Assembly: GCA_034509925.1 (NCBI GenBank)
Contig: CM067530.1
Location: 8,858,501 to 8,922,500, forward strand
Direction of reading: 5' to 3'
Length of the DNA: 64,000 bases
Source: Hirudinaria manillensis
Taxonomy: Eukaryota > Annelida > Clitellata > Hirudinida > Hirudinidae
Below are positions 32,441 to 43,400 of the stretch, piece by piece. Position 1 is the stretch's first letter; each line of letters opens with the position of its first letter. A program made the position numbers and the translations under genes. Under the pieces are notes generated by a model. The model did not search any database. It saw only the letters and a list, made by a program, of their open reading frames with translations, and had not been told where the DNA came from.

Positions 32441-34052
32441 ATGGAGATGTCAAGTACTGGGGAACGCATTTATGCTGTTCAGAAACTTATCAATAAGAGA
32501 ATTAACAGAGTTTGTCTTTTTACGGCTTCTGCTTTAATATCTGCGTCAATTAACAATCAAAATGCGGTCTTAGCCAATACTTTTGTCTCGAAACAGTTAC
32601 ACATATGTACCTTTGTTATTATATACTTATTCGTGAAAAGTAACTTATATTCCAATGTAATGATTAAGGAAGTTGTGTAGAAATGTTGCAAGGTTGTATC
32701 AACCTTAAATTAAAGACGTTTGCTCAGACTAATTACAATTACTTGGGGTTGTTTTGCATTTTGCTTGCATATCTTTATTTGCAATTATATGAATTGTCTA
32801 ATTTATTTTGCATTACAAACAATTAAAATTTAATTTCAGGGTAGAGTTGAATATTTGGTGAGATGGAAGGGTTGGAGCAGCAAGTGAGGGCTCAGCAGTT
32901 GCACATTCTACATTCTTGAGCTTTAAAGTTTATTAAGTACAACCTGCTTCCTTGCTTTCAGATATAACACCTGGGAACCAGAGGCACACATCCTTGATGC
33001 AAGATTGCTACGTTCATTTGAGTTGAGGTTGAGCAGTTCAGAAATTTGTTAAATTTTAGTGATGACTTTCAAAAATAATTGTGTGTCAAGTTTTACAATT
33101 CAATTAGGTGTTTTATTGATTTAGTTGATTTAGCTGAATTCAATTAGGTGTTTTATTGATTTAGTTGATTTAGCTGAACATTTTAGTTTTTATTATTTTT
33201 AAGAAAAAGAAGAAGACTACAAAATCTCTCAGAAAGAAAGGTGACTGAAATATTAATATAGATAATTACCAGATAATTACAGAACTGCATAGTTATGACT
33301 CGTCTTCATTTTGCTAGGATTCAGATGCACAGAATAAAGATGGAGCAGAAGATGATGACCTGAGTTCTAGTGAATCAGATGAGGACTTTCAAGACCAGAG
33401 AGAATTGACTGAAAAAGAACAGGAAATTGCAAAAAAAGTACAAAAAGTCACAAGGAGTACAAGTGACATTGTTTCCCACGAAGCCTCGACCTCTCACACC
33501 TCACCCTCAAAGGCAAGTCCAAGCTCACATCTATCGTCGGCGGTCAACAGCGACTTGCACCAAGAACAACAAAAGACATCTGAGTCGAAGAAGAGCCAAG
33601 AATTTCAAATTAGAAGAGGTAGAGGACGCCCTCCAAAACAATTAACTCTCCAAAAATTTTCTTTGGGTGCCTACCGTTCAACCACGCCATCATCCACCAG
33701 TTCGAGTCTTCCAGACAAATCTTTGAAACGCAAGAGAGGAAGGCCATTAGGATCAAAGAACAAAAGCAAGGATGATGCAACACCCTTAACCACATCTTCA
33801 AAGGCACCTAAGGAAGCTTTTTCATTGAAAGCCGTGAACAAAGACAGCGAAGTTGTCGGAGATGGCGGTCATTTGTCTGTCGAGAACTCCGTATCAGATG
33901 CCATTTGGCGGATTCCCGAGAGCTCGAGGCATCTCTTGGACAAGGTCTGCATCACCGACGTGACTGCAAATTCTTGCACCATCACGATACGTGAAAGTTC
34001 ATGTCAAGATGGATTTTTCACATCCTCAGAAGTTGTTGTTGATAAAACGTGA
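32441..34052 (+). CDS. CBX: Polycomb-group chromobox protein (Pc/CBX2-like), 5 exons
   Basis: This is the chromatin reader of PRC1, which binds H3K27me3 and helps keep developmental genes silent. Exons are 32441-32509, 32840-32883, 32962-33027, 33204-33240 and 33318-34052. Junctions are GT-AG and in phase, giving 951 nt and 316 residues. The chromodomain (about residues 9-60) is split over exons 1-3: GERIYAVQKLINKRINR, GRVEYLVRWKGWSSK, YNTWEPEAHILDARLLRSF. The aromatic cage is Tyr11, Trp32 and Trp35. An acidic stretch follows (EDDDLSSSESDEDF). Two AT-hook cores (RGRGRPPK near residue 173; RKRGRPLGSKNK near 211) point to a CBX2-type paralogue. The C-terminal Pc box (CITDVTANSCTITIRES, then GFF) is the RING1-binding motif of Polycomb CBX proteins. 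The start Met is supported by the alignment of the first residues with CBX N-termini. Confidence 0.94.
33097..33176. repeat. 40-bp perfect tandem duplication in CBX intron 3
   Basis: The same 40-bp segment, beginning AATTCAATTAGGTG, occurs twice back to back at 33097-33136 and 33137-33176. It is intronic. Confidence 0.9.
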
Positions 34053-34559
34053 TGTCCACAAGTTTTGATGTGAAATGCCTTATATTTTAGCCTTATAAAA
34101 ATTATGAAGGTTCTGTTATTTCTACTTTGGTTTAAATCTGTTTTGTGACTGTTTTAGGCTTTCTTTTTTAGTTTTTTGCTTTGCTACTGTGAAGCCTTGG
34201 CCTGAGTTTGTTGTTTATGTTTTTTATTTGGTTTTTGGTTTGCGACAAGGTTTTTATGTTGATTAAGACCCTGAAAAGATATATACATATTGTTGCTGAA
34301 TTATTAAATAGGTATGATTTGTGTTGGTGGGCCAGGTCTTGGAGAAGCGGGGGTGTCGTGATTATCTCAGATGTAGCGCTGATTTTTATTATGGAGAATT
34401 GATTTGATAGTATCTAGTGAGATTTGGATTTCTAGCGGACGCATAAATTCTGGTGAGTTAGTACCACTTGACTCACCCTTGATGCAGGTGAGTGCGCTTT
34501 GAATGGGAGATCGCAATAAGATAGGTTTGTTTATTTGTCGGAGCCGGCGTAACTCCGGG
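34053..34559. other. Short spacer between CBX and DUSP19-like genes
   Basis: About 500 bp of T-rich sequence separates the CBX stop from the DUSP19-like start on the same strand. It should contain the CBX 3' end and the DUSP19-like promoter or 5' UTR. I see no canonical AATAAA on the plus strand in it. Confidence 0.4.
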
Positions 34560-35350
34560 ATGTCTTTCCAAGAAGAGATCAGAAGTTTTAACAAGGGAAT
34601 CTTAAAACATAATGATACTGTTGTAACGACCCCGTGTGGTATTAAATATGTAGAAATTGAAGACCAGGGTAAAATCCAATTGACTGGAACCTCTAGCCAA
34701 TTCTATGTGATTGATTTCAAGCCAGATCTGCAAATTGGTGAGATTCGACCCTATTTGTGTCTTGGTAAGTGAATTCACTTTATTTATGAACTATTTGTTG
34801 AGAGTATGTACTAGTAAATTTCATAAGCTAATCCAAAAAACTTTGATTGTTCTAAGGTTCTGCTGATGCAGCAGGAGATTCAAACCTTCTTTTGTCAATG
34901 GGTGTTACACACATTTTGAACGTAGCCACTATCAAGATGGAGAATTTTCCAGATAGATTTGTTTATCATAATGTACCTCTGTTAGATATACCACAAGAGA
35001 ATCTACTTACCAAGCTCAAAGAATGCTTTGAATTTATTGATTCTTCAAGGTCCAGCAATGGGAAAGTACTGGTTCATTGTATGGCTGGTATTTCAAGGTT
35101 GTCTTAAAGTGTAATGATAATTATAAAGGAATATTTTAAAGAATTGCATAAAGCAATATTTTTATATTGGTACTTAAGTTACAATTTTATTTTTTTTAGA
35201 TCAGCCAGCATAGTAATTGCTTATATAATGAAACAGTCAGGGTCGACTTTTGACGAAGCCTTTGAAGAAGTGAAGAAACATCGACCATGTGCAAATCCAA
35301 ATGAAGGTTTCAGAAAGCAACTCAGGAACTGGAATTACAACTTTCAGTGA
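34560..35350 (+). CDS. DUSP19: Dual-specificity protein phosphatase, DUSP19-like, 3 exons
   Basis: This cysteine phosphatase is of the atypical DUSP class; vertebrate DUSP19 (SKRP1) acts in the JNK pathway. Exons are 34560-34764, 34857-35097 and 35200-35350, in phase, giving 597 nt and 198 residues (human DUSP19 is 217). The N-terminus MSFQEEIRSFNKGILKH followed by VTTPCG aligns with the DUSP19 start. DLQIGEIRPYLCLGSADAA and GVTHILNVA open the catalytic domain. Asp112 (PLLDIPQENL) is the general acid. The P-loop VHCMAGISRSAS has Cys143 and Arg149 and is split by intron 2 inside the Arg codon. An in-frame ATG at 34503 would add 19 unconserved residues; I chose 34560 from the alignment. There is no MAP-kinase-binding domain, as expected for an atypical DUSP. 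Confidence 0.92.
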
Positions 35351-35699
35351 TGTTACAATCATACAACTCTGAAAGCATTTAGGAAAATTGTTCATCAAAT
35401 ACGTGCCTGAAAATAGCTTTGTAAACAGATATTCTCACATATAGGAAAAGTGCATTTTAGACATGAGACCATTTAACAATATGCTGAACTATTCAGCTGA
35501 TTATTCCATGTTCAGAGAGCTTACGCTTGATCAACCATCACCTCTTGGATCACTAGATGTTTTTAAGATGAACCACACAATTTCCCCATTCTTATTAGTT
35601 AAGTGCATTATTATAAAGAGGAGAAACTTATTTTCACCCTTTTTTATTTATTAAAAAACAACAAAAATGTTCAAATTAGAATTACAATTCAAAACAAGA

Positions 35700-35705
35700 A
35701 ATAAA
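35700..35705 (+). promoter_or_regulatory. Polyadenylation signal candidate, DUSP19-like
   Basis: AATAAA lies 350 bp after the DUSP19-like stop and is the first canonical signal on the plus strand. Confidence 0.45.
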
Positions 35706-36929
35706 CCTAAGGGAAAAGCTCCTTCTAGCAAGCATCTTCTTAAGTATCTTAATCACCAAGTATGAAGATTTTAGTGCATTTGATCTAAACATAAATTTAA
35801 TAACAGGAGTTGCTTGCCAAAGCTTTGTGGTATTCATTGAATGTACTTAAACCCGATTGGTTCTAGATTTGACTAAGAATGTCATCTGGTGACAATTTTT
35901 TTTTATTGAATTTGAGTACAAGGGAAAGATACAAAAACAAATCTTTGTATCAGGGGATACGACTCTACCACTCTAATGGTACATAGTCGTTAGGGTTGTA
36001 TTGGATTCAATTTTTACGAAATAAAAGGACCGATGCCATAAACTACTAAGGTCAAGCCTATCACTGGATCAGTCAAATCGCTGGGTTATCACTGGTTGAT
36101 TATTAAATTTGTTTAATTTTTGATTTGTTAATAATAAAATAAACCAATATATGCAGCTAGTATTGCCAGCAAAAGCAGTTAATTTAATCTCTCAAAATTC
36201 AGTTGATCGGGTTGATGGGTTGTACTTCAATAATATCAACTTTTCTGTTGTGCAGCAGACGGCTGCAATAGTCAATGATAATGTCTCCTGCTGTAGTCAA
36301 ATCTATTCTGGTAGACTAGTAGATGGTGATGAAAGAAATATCCATGCAAGGAAATCCTGGCCGAATTGTCTATTTCAGGTCTTTTCCTTAAGGAATTGAG
36401 TCAAAAGCAACTGCCCGAACCAGAATCACCTTGTCACTTGGCAGAGTGGTTGACATAAGCTGAAGCAATGAAATCTTTTTGATTTACGATTCGGATAGGT
36501 TTGTTTTCATGGATTTGACTCAGGGTTGGCATTTTCATAGCATTTTCTGGAAGGTATATGTCAAACTCTTTTTCAATGTCATAATAATGTCAATACATAA
36601 AACCGAGTCTTTCACAACCTGGAAAGGCTCCATCTCTGTTGCTATCGTCCTAACTAAAGCAACGTGAATACGTTTAGCATTTGCTATTATACATTTGCTG
36701 GATTTCAGTGGACATATGCTTATTCCTGTTTATAATATGTATCCATTATCTTCAACGATCTTAGAATTCGTCGACCCTTTAATTATAAACATGTATCAAT
36801 CATTCTTACTTATGCAATGGTAAAAGCATCTCTTCGGACGAGATGTTTATGCTCCAATAAGACGAGATTAATTGTTGAACGCGACGAAATCTCATTTGTA
36901 ATTTTGAAATAAATTCAATTGGTCTCAGC

Positions 36930-36935
36930 TTTATT
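36930..36935 (-). promoter_or_regulatory. Polyadenylation signal candidate, AHNAK-like
   Basis: On the minus strand this reads AATAAA, about 480 bp after the AHNAK-like stop codon. A plus-strand AATAAA lies 20 bp away at 36908-36913. Confidence 0.4.
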
Positions 36936-37417
36936 AGTTACATTACGACGATCAATAAAGTTCAACAGTTAAAGAGTTAGGACTAAAGCACAATGATCCG
37001 CAAGTTGTAAGGGTCAAGCAGCATATTCCAACAATAAATCTATGTAGTTCGATGTAGTGTCACATGACATTCATAGCTCGATCAGTAAAAAAGCAGGTGT
37101 AAAATCGTTACGAGACGATGAGACATCGATGAACAATTATTACGAGGAAGCCACTAATTAAAAGCAAAGCCTATTAAAAATAAGACGTATTTAGTCATCA
37201 ATTTCAATCCAGGTATGCTTAATCGTATTAAAGGTGTCATTATGAGGCCCCACTCGAAGAAAGTGGAAAAGTCATTCTGAAACGTTTATAACTGTCACAT
37301 TTTCAAGCAGTTTTAATAATTATAAATGGACGTGCTGATAAATTCAAAACTGGATGCGGGCTATTTTGCAAGCGTCGTAATCCTCTAGCCCTTAAAAGTA
37401 CAGCTGTAGAACACTTG

Positions 37418-40400
37418 TCACTGATGAATTTTCTTTTCAACTTGGACATGGGATGTTTCGGATGCGGATTTAAAATCCGAAGAAATGCCTCCTTTTTCAA
37501 TTCTAATTTCTTTCGTTTCGGTAACCTGATGATGGGATGGCCCTTTGCTCTCAATGATCGTCTTGCTCGAGGAAAATGAATATGAAACTGACGGCATGTC
37601 GGCTTGTAGTCCACCGGACACAGCAGGAGATGAAAGAGAAACACCGGCTTCGGGGACACTACCAGCCACTTCGATTATGGAAGACTTCGGCTTGACTGAA
37701 AATCCCGAATCATCGTGGGTTATCGAAACAGCACTAACGTTGGGCTTTTCATGATAATCTGGGTGTTCTGGAGCTGAACCCTGTTCAAATTCTAAGCTAG
37801 GTGATTTAGAATCAGAAGTACTGAAAAAATCTTTGAGGCGCTGAATAAAACCTCTCCGCTTCCTCTTCTTTCCAGAGATACCAGTTTCATCAGCTGCCAA
37901 TTCGTGGTCACTTTCGGAAGCGCTGGCGCCTATTTCCATACTGCGAGGCCTGGCCTTAACCCTAAATTTACCTTTTCGTGAGGATGAATCAATTTCTCGA
38001 GGCAAACTTCCAACTTTAACGCCAGATGTATCCATGTTGACATTTAAATTGGGTTCAAATGACTGACTCTTTGAGGTGATTTTTGGAAAACCAGTTTGAT
38101 ATCTTCCGGAAACGTGAACAGGACTCGAACCTGAGACAGAAGCACCGCTGTGAGCAGCAGAGCCAGAAACATCAGCTCGAGCTTCAAGACCTGAAGCGGC
38201 AAGATTAAACTTCGGAAGCTCAATGGAATAATCCTTTCCAGAAAAATCTGCATCAATGCCATCAGATTTGGCGCGAGAAAAACCGCTGGATTTAACTCCT
38301 TTACCTTTACCACTAAACTTCGGAAATCCAATATGAAAACCCTTTGATTTTGATTTGGAAGACAAAGCAACATTATCGCTGTCGCTTTTCGGGAGAGCAA
38401 CACCAGCATCGATGTCTGCCGCACCACCCAAAGATTTATCTAAGTTACCCCGAGAATCAATGTGCAACTTTGGAAAACTCTTTGGGACATGAACATCGAC
38501 ATCAGCAGCACCAGAAACTTTAGCATCACCAGATGGAATGACATATTCAGTATCTCCAAGAGAAGTACCTTTTGCTTTCAAATTCACTTTAGGAAAACTC
38601 GGTAAATTCACATTAAAACCACTTTTACCTTTGTGAGCACCAACATTGACATCAATATTGCCAACGTCACTGCCTAAACCAAGGTCTCCCTTTGGCAAAT
38701 CAATTCCACCTTCAAACTTCGGACCTTTACCGCTTATATCGAACGAAGGCAAGTTGATGCCACCGGAACCTTTCGGACCCTTCAAGTTCACGTCTGCGTC
38801 GGGGAGGCTTGCATCCACGTCGAGTCCTGCTTCTGGAAGATTCACGTCAACGTCGCCCTTGACACCTTTTCCTTTAATGCCGAACTTTGGCATTCCTATG
38901 TGAAAACCACCTGATCCTTTAGGCGCCTTGATGTCTACGTCTGGAGCTTCGGCAGAAACGTTCAAATCTGCTTCCGGTAAATCGACGTCCACTCCGGCGT
39001 CTCCTTTCAGGCCTTTTCCTTTCAGGCTCACCTTTGGCAGACTAGGAAGACCGATATGGAAACCCCCTTTTCCTTTCGGTCCTTTCAGATCGATGTCGGC
39101 ATCAGGCAGCTCTCCTTTGATGTCGATGTCACCTTTAGGCAATTTCACATCGGCATTCACGTCAATGTCACCGCTCGGACCCTTGGCATCCAAGCCGAAC
39201 GAAGGCAATTCTATGTTAAATCCACCCTTTGGACCTTTCAGATTGACGTCGGCATCTGGAAGGCTCGCATCCACGTCAACTTCTCCTTTGGGAGCCTTGC
39301 CTTTCATTCCGAATTTGGGTAAACCGAAATGGAAACCTCCTTTACCCTTTGGAGCTTTCACGTCGATGTCGGCATCTGGAAGTTCTGCTTTCAGGTCGAT
39401 GTCTCCCTTTGGCAGTTTCACGTCTGCCTCCACACCACCTTCCACTTTCGGGCCTTTTCCGCTAATACCGAACGACGGCAATGATGGCAAGTTGATGTTG
39501 ATGCCACCGGAATCTTTCGGACCCTTCAAGTTCACGTCTGCGTCGGGAAGGCTTGCATCCACGTCGAGTCCTGCTTCCGGTAGATTCACGTCGACGTCGC
39601 CCTTGGCACCCTTGCCTTTGAACCCGAACTTTGGCATTCCGATGTGAAATCCTCCTTTACCCTTTGGAGCTTTCACGTCGATGTCGGCATCTGGAAGTTC
39701 TGCTTTCAAGTCGATGTCTCCCTTTGGCAGTTTCACGTCTGCGTCCAAACCACCTTCAACTTTCGGTCCTTTTCCGCTAATACCGAAAGACGGCAATGAT
39801 GGCAAGTTGATGTTGATGCCACCGGAACCTTTCGGACCCTTCACGTTCAGGTCTGCGTCGGGAAGGCTTGCATCCACGTCGAGTCCTGCTTCCGGAAGAT
39901 TGACGTCGACGTCGCCCTTGGCACCCTTGCCTTTGAACCCGAACTTTGGCATTCCGATGTGAAATCCTCCTTTACCCTTTGGAGCTTTCACGTCGATGTC
40001 GGCATCTGGAAGTTCTGCTTTCAAGTCGATGTCTCCCTTTGGCAGTTTCACGTCTGCGTCCAAACCACCTTCAACTTTCGGTCCTTTTCCGCTAATACCG
40101 AAAGACGGCAATGATGGCAAGTTGATGTTGATGCCACCGGAACCTTTCGGACCCTTCAAGTTCACGTCTGCGTCGGGGAGGCTTGCATCCACGTCGAGTC
40201 CTGCTTCTGGAAGATTCACGTCAACGTCGCCCTTGACACCTTTTCCTTTAATGCCGAACTTTGGCATTCCTATGTGAAAACCACCTGATCCTTTAGGCGC
40301 CTTGATGTCTACGTCTGGAGCTTCGGCAGAAACGTTCAAATCTGCTTCCGGTAAATCGACGTCCACTCCGGCGTCTCCTTTCAGGCCTTTTCCTTTCAGG

Positions 40401-43400
40401 CTCACCTTTGGCAGACTAGGAAGACCGATATGGAAACCCCCTTTTCCTTTCGGTCCTTTCAGATCGATGTCGGCATCAGGCAGCTCTCCTTTGATGTCGA
40501 TGTCACCTTTAGGCAATTTCACATCGGCATTCACGTCAATGTCACCGCTCGGACCCTTGGCATCCAAGCCGAACGAAGGCAATTCTATGTTAAATCCACC
40601 CTTTGGACCTTTCAGATTGACGTCGGCATCTGGAAGGCTCGCATCCACGTCAACTTCTCCTTTGGGAGCCTTGCCTTTCATTCCGAATTTGGGTAAACCG
40701 AAATGGAAACCTCCTTTACCCTTTGGAGCTTTCACGTCGATGTCGGCATCTGGAAGTTCTGCTTTCAGGTCGATGTCTCCCTTTGGCAGTTTCACGTCTG
40801 CCTCCACACCACCTTCCACTTTCGGGCCTTTTCCGCTAATACCGAACGACGGCAATGATGGCAAGTTGATGTTGATGCCACCGGAACCTTTCGGACCCTT
40901 CAAGTTCACGTCTGCGTCGGGAAGGCTTGCATCCACGTCGAGTCCTGCTTCCGGTAGATTCACGTCGACGTCGCCCTTGGCACCCTTGCCTTTGAACCCG
41001 AACTTTGGCATTCCGATGTGAAATCCTCCTTTACCCTTTGGAGCTTTCACGTCGATGTCGGCATCTGGAAGTTCTGCTTTCAAGTCGATGTCTCCCTTTG
41101 GCAGTTTCACGTCTGCGTCCAAACCACCTTCAACTTTCGGTCCTTTTCCGCTAATACCGAAAGACGGCAATGATGGCAAGTTGATGTTGATGCCACCGGA
41201 ACCTTTCGGACCCTTCACGTTCAGGTCTGCGTCGGGAAGGCTTGCATCCACGTCGAGTCCTGCTTCCGGAAGATTGACGTCGACGTCGCCCTTGGCACCC
41301 TTGCCTTTGAACCCGAACTTTGGCATTCCGATGTGAAATCCTCCTTTACCCTTTGGAGCTTTCACGTCGATGTCGGCATCTGGAAGTTCTGCTTTCAAGT
41401 CGATGTCTCCCTTTGGCAGTTTCACGTCTGCGTCCAAACCACCTTCAACTTTCGGTCCTTTTCCGCTAATACCGAAAGACGGCAATGATGGCAAGTTGAT
41501 GTTGATGCCACCGGAACCTTTCGGACCCTTCAAGTTCACGTCTGCGTCGGGGAGGCTTGCATCCACGTCGAGTCCTGCTTCTGGAAGATTCACGTCAACG
41601 TCGCCCTTGACACCTTTTCCTTTAATGCCGAACTTTGGCATTCCTATGTGAAAACCACCTGATCCTTTAGGCGCCTTGATGTCTACGTCTGGAGCTTCGG
41701 CAGAAACGTTCAAATCTGCTTCCGGTAAATCGACGTCCACTCCGGCGTCTCCTTTCAGGCCTTTTCCTTTCAGGCTCACCTTTGGCAGACTAGGAAGACC
41801 GATATGGAAACCCCCTTTTCCTTTCGGTCCTTTCAGATCGATGTCGGCATCAGGCAGCTCTCCTTTGATGTCGATGTCACCTTTAGGCAATTTCACATCG
41901 GCATTCACGTCAATGTCACCGCTCGGACCCTTGGCATCCAAGCCGAACGAAGGCAATTCTATGTTAAATCCACCCTTTGGACCTTTCAGATTGACGTCGG
42001 CATCTGGAAGGCTCGCATCCACGTCAACTTCTCCTTTGGGAGCCTTGCCTTTCATTCCGAATTTGGGTAAACCGAAATGGAAACCTCCTTTACCCTTTGG
42101 AGCTTTCACGTCGATGTCGGCATCTGGAAGTTCTGCTTTCAGGTCGATGTCTCCCTTTGGCAGTTTCACGTCTGCGTCCAAACCACCTTCCACCTTCGGT
42201 CCTTTTCCGCTAATACCGAACGACGGCAATGATGGCAAGTTGATGTTGATGCCACCGGAACCTTTCGGACCCTTCACGTTCACGTCTGCGTCGGGAAGGC
42301 TTGCATCCACGTCGAGTCCTGCTTCCGGAAGATTCACGTCGACGTCGCCCTTGGCACCCTTGCCTTTGAACCCGAACTTTGGCATTCCGATGTGAAATCC
42401 TCCTTTACCCTTTGGAGCTTTCACGTCGATGTCGGCTTCTGGAAGTTCTGCTTTCAGGTCGATGTCTCCCTTTGGCATTTTCACGTCTGCGTCCAAACCA
42501 CCTTCCACTTTCGGTCCTTTTCCGCTAATACCGAACGAAGGCAATGATGGCAAGTTGATGTTGATGCCACCGGAACCTTTCGGACCCTTCACGTTCACGT
42601 CTGCGTCGGGAAGGCTTGCATCCACGTCGAGTCCTGCTTCCGGAAGATTCACGTCGACGTCGCCCTTGGCACCCTTGCCTTTGAACCCGAATTTTGGCAT
42701 TCCGATGTGAAATCCTCCTTTACCCTTTGGAGCTTTCACGTCGATATCGGCATCAGGAAGTTCTGCTTTCAAGTCGATGTCTCCCTTTGGCAGTTTCACG
42801 TCTGCGTCCAAACCACCTTCCACTTTCGGTCCTTTTCCGCTAATACCGAACGACGGCAATGATGGCAAGTTGATGTTGATGCCACCGGAACCTTTCGGAC
42901 CCTTCACGTTCACGTCTGCGTCTGGGAGGCTTGCATCCACGTCGAGTCCTGCTTCTGGAAGATTCACGTCCACGTCGCCCTTGACACCTTTTCCTTTAAT
43001 GCCGAACTTTGGCATTCCTATGTGAAAACCACCTGATCCTTTAGGCGCCTTGATGTCTACGTCTGGAGCTTCGGCAGAAACGTTCAAATCTGCTTCCGGT
43101 AAATCGACGTCCACTCCGGCGTCTCCTTTCAGGCCTTTTCCTTTCAGGCTCACCTTTGGCAGACTAGGAAGACCGATATGGAAACCCCCTTTTCCTTTCG
43201 GTCCTTTCAGATCGATGTCGGCATCAGGCAGCTCTCCTTTGATGTCGATGTCACCTTTAGGCAATTTCACATCGGCATTCACGTCAATGTCACCGCTCGG
43301 ACCCTTGGCATCCAAGCCGAACGAAGGCAATTCTATGTTAAATCCACCCTTTGGACCTTTCAGATTGACGTCGGCATCTGGAAGGCTCGCATCTACGTCA

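Larger units (their letters stand above)
35351..37417. other. Convergent 3' regions of DUSP19-like and AHNAK-like genes
   Basis: This AT-rich stretch has several short open frames but no recognisable coding motif. It includes the probable 3' UTRs of both convergent genes. Confidence 0.5.

Noticed and set aside
34503-34559. In-frame upstream ATG extending the DUSP19-like protein by 19 residues
   Set aside because: The family alignment begins at the second Met (34560), and the extra residues are not conserved.
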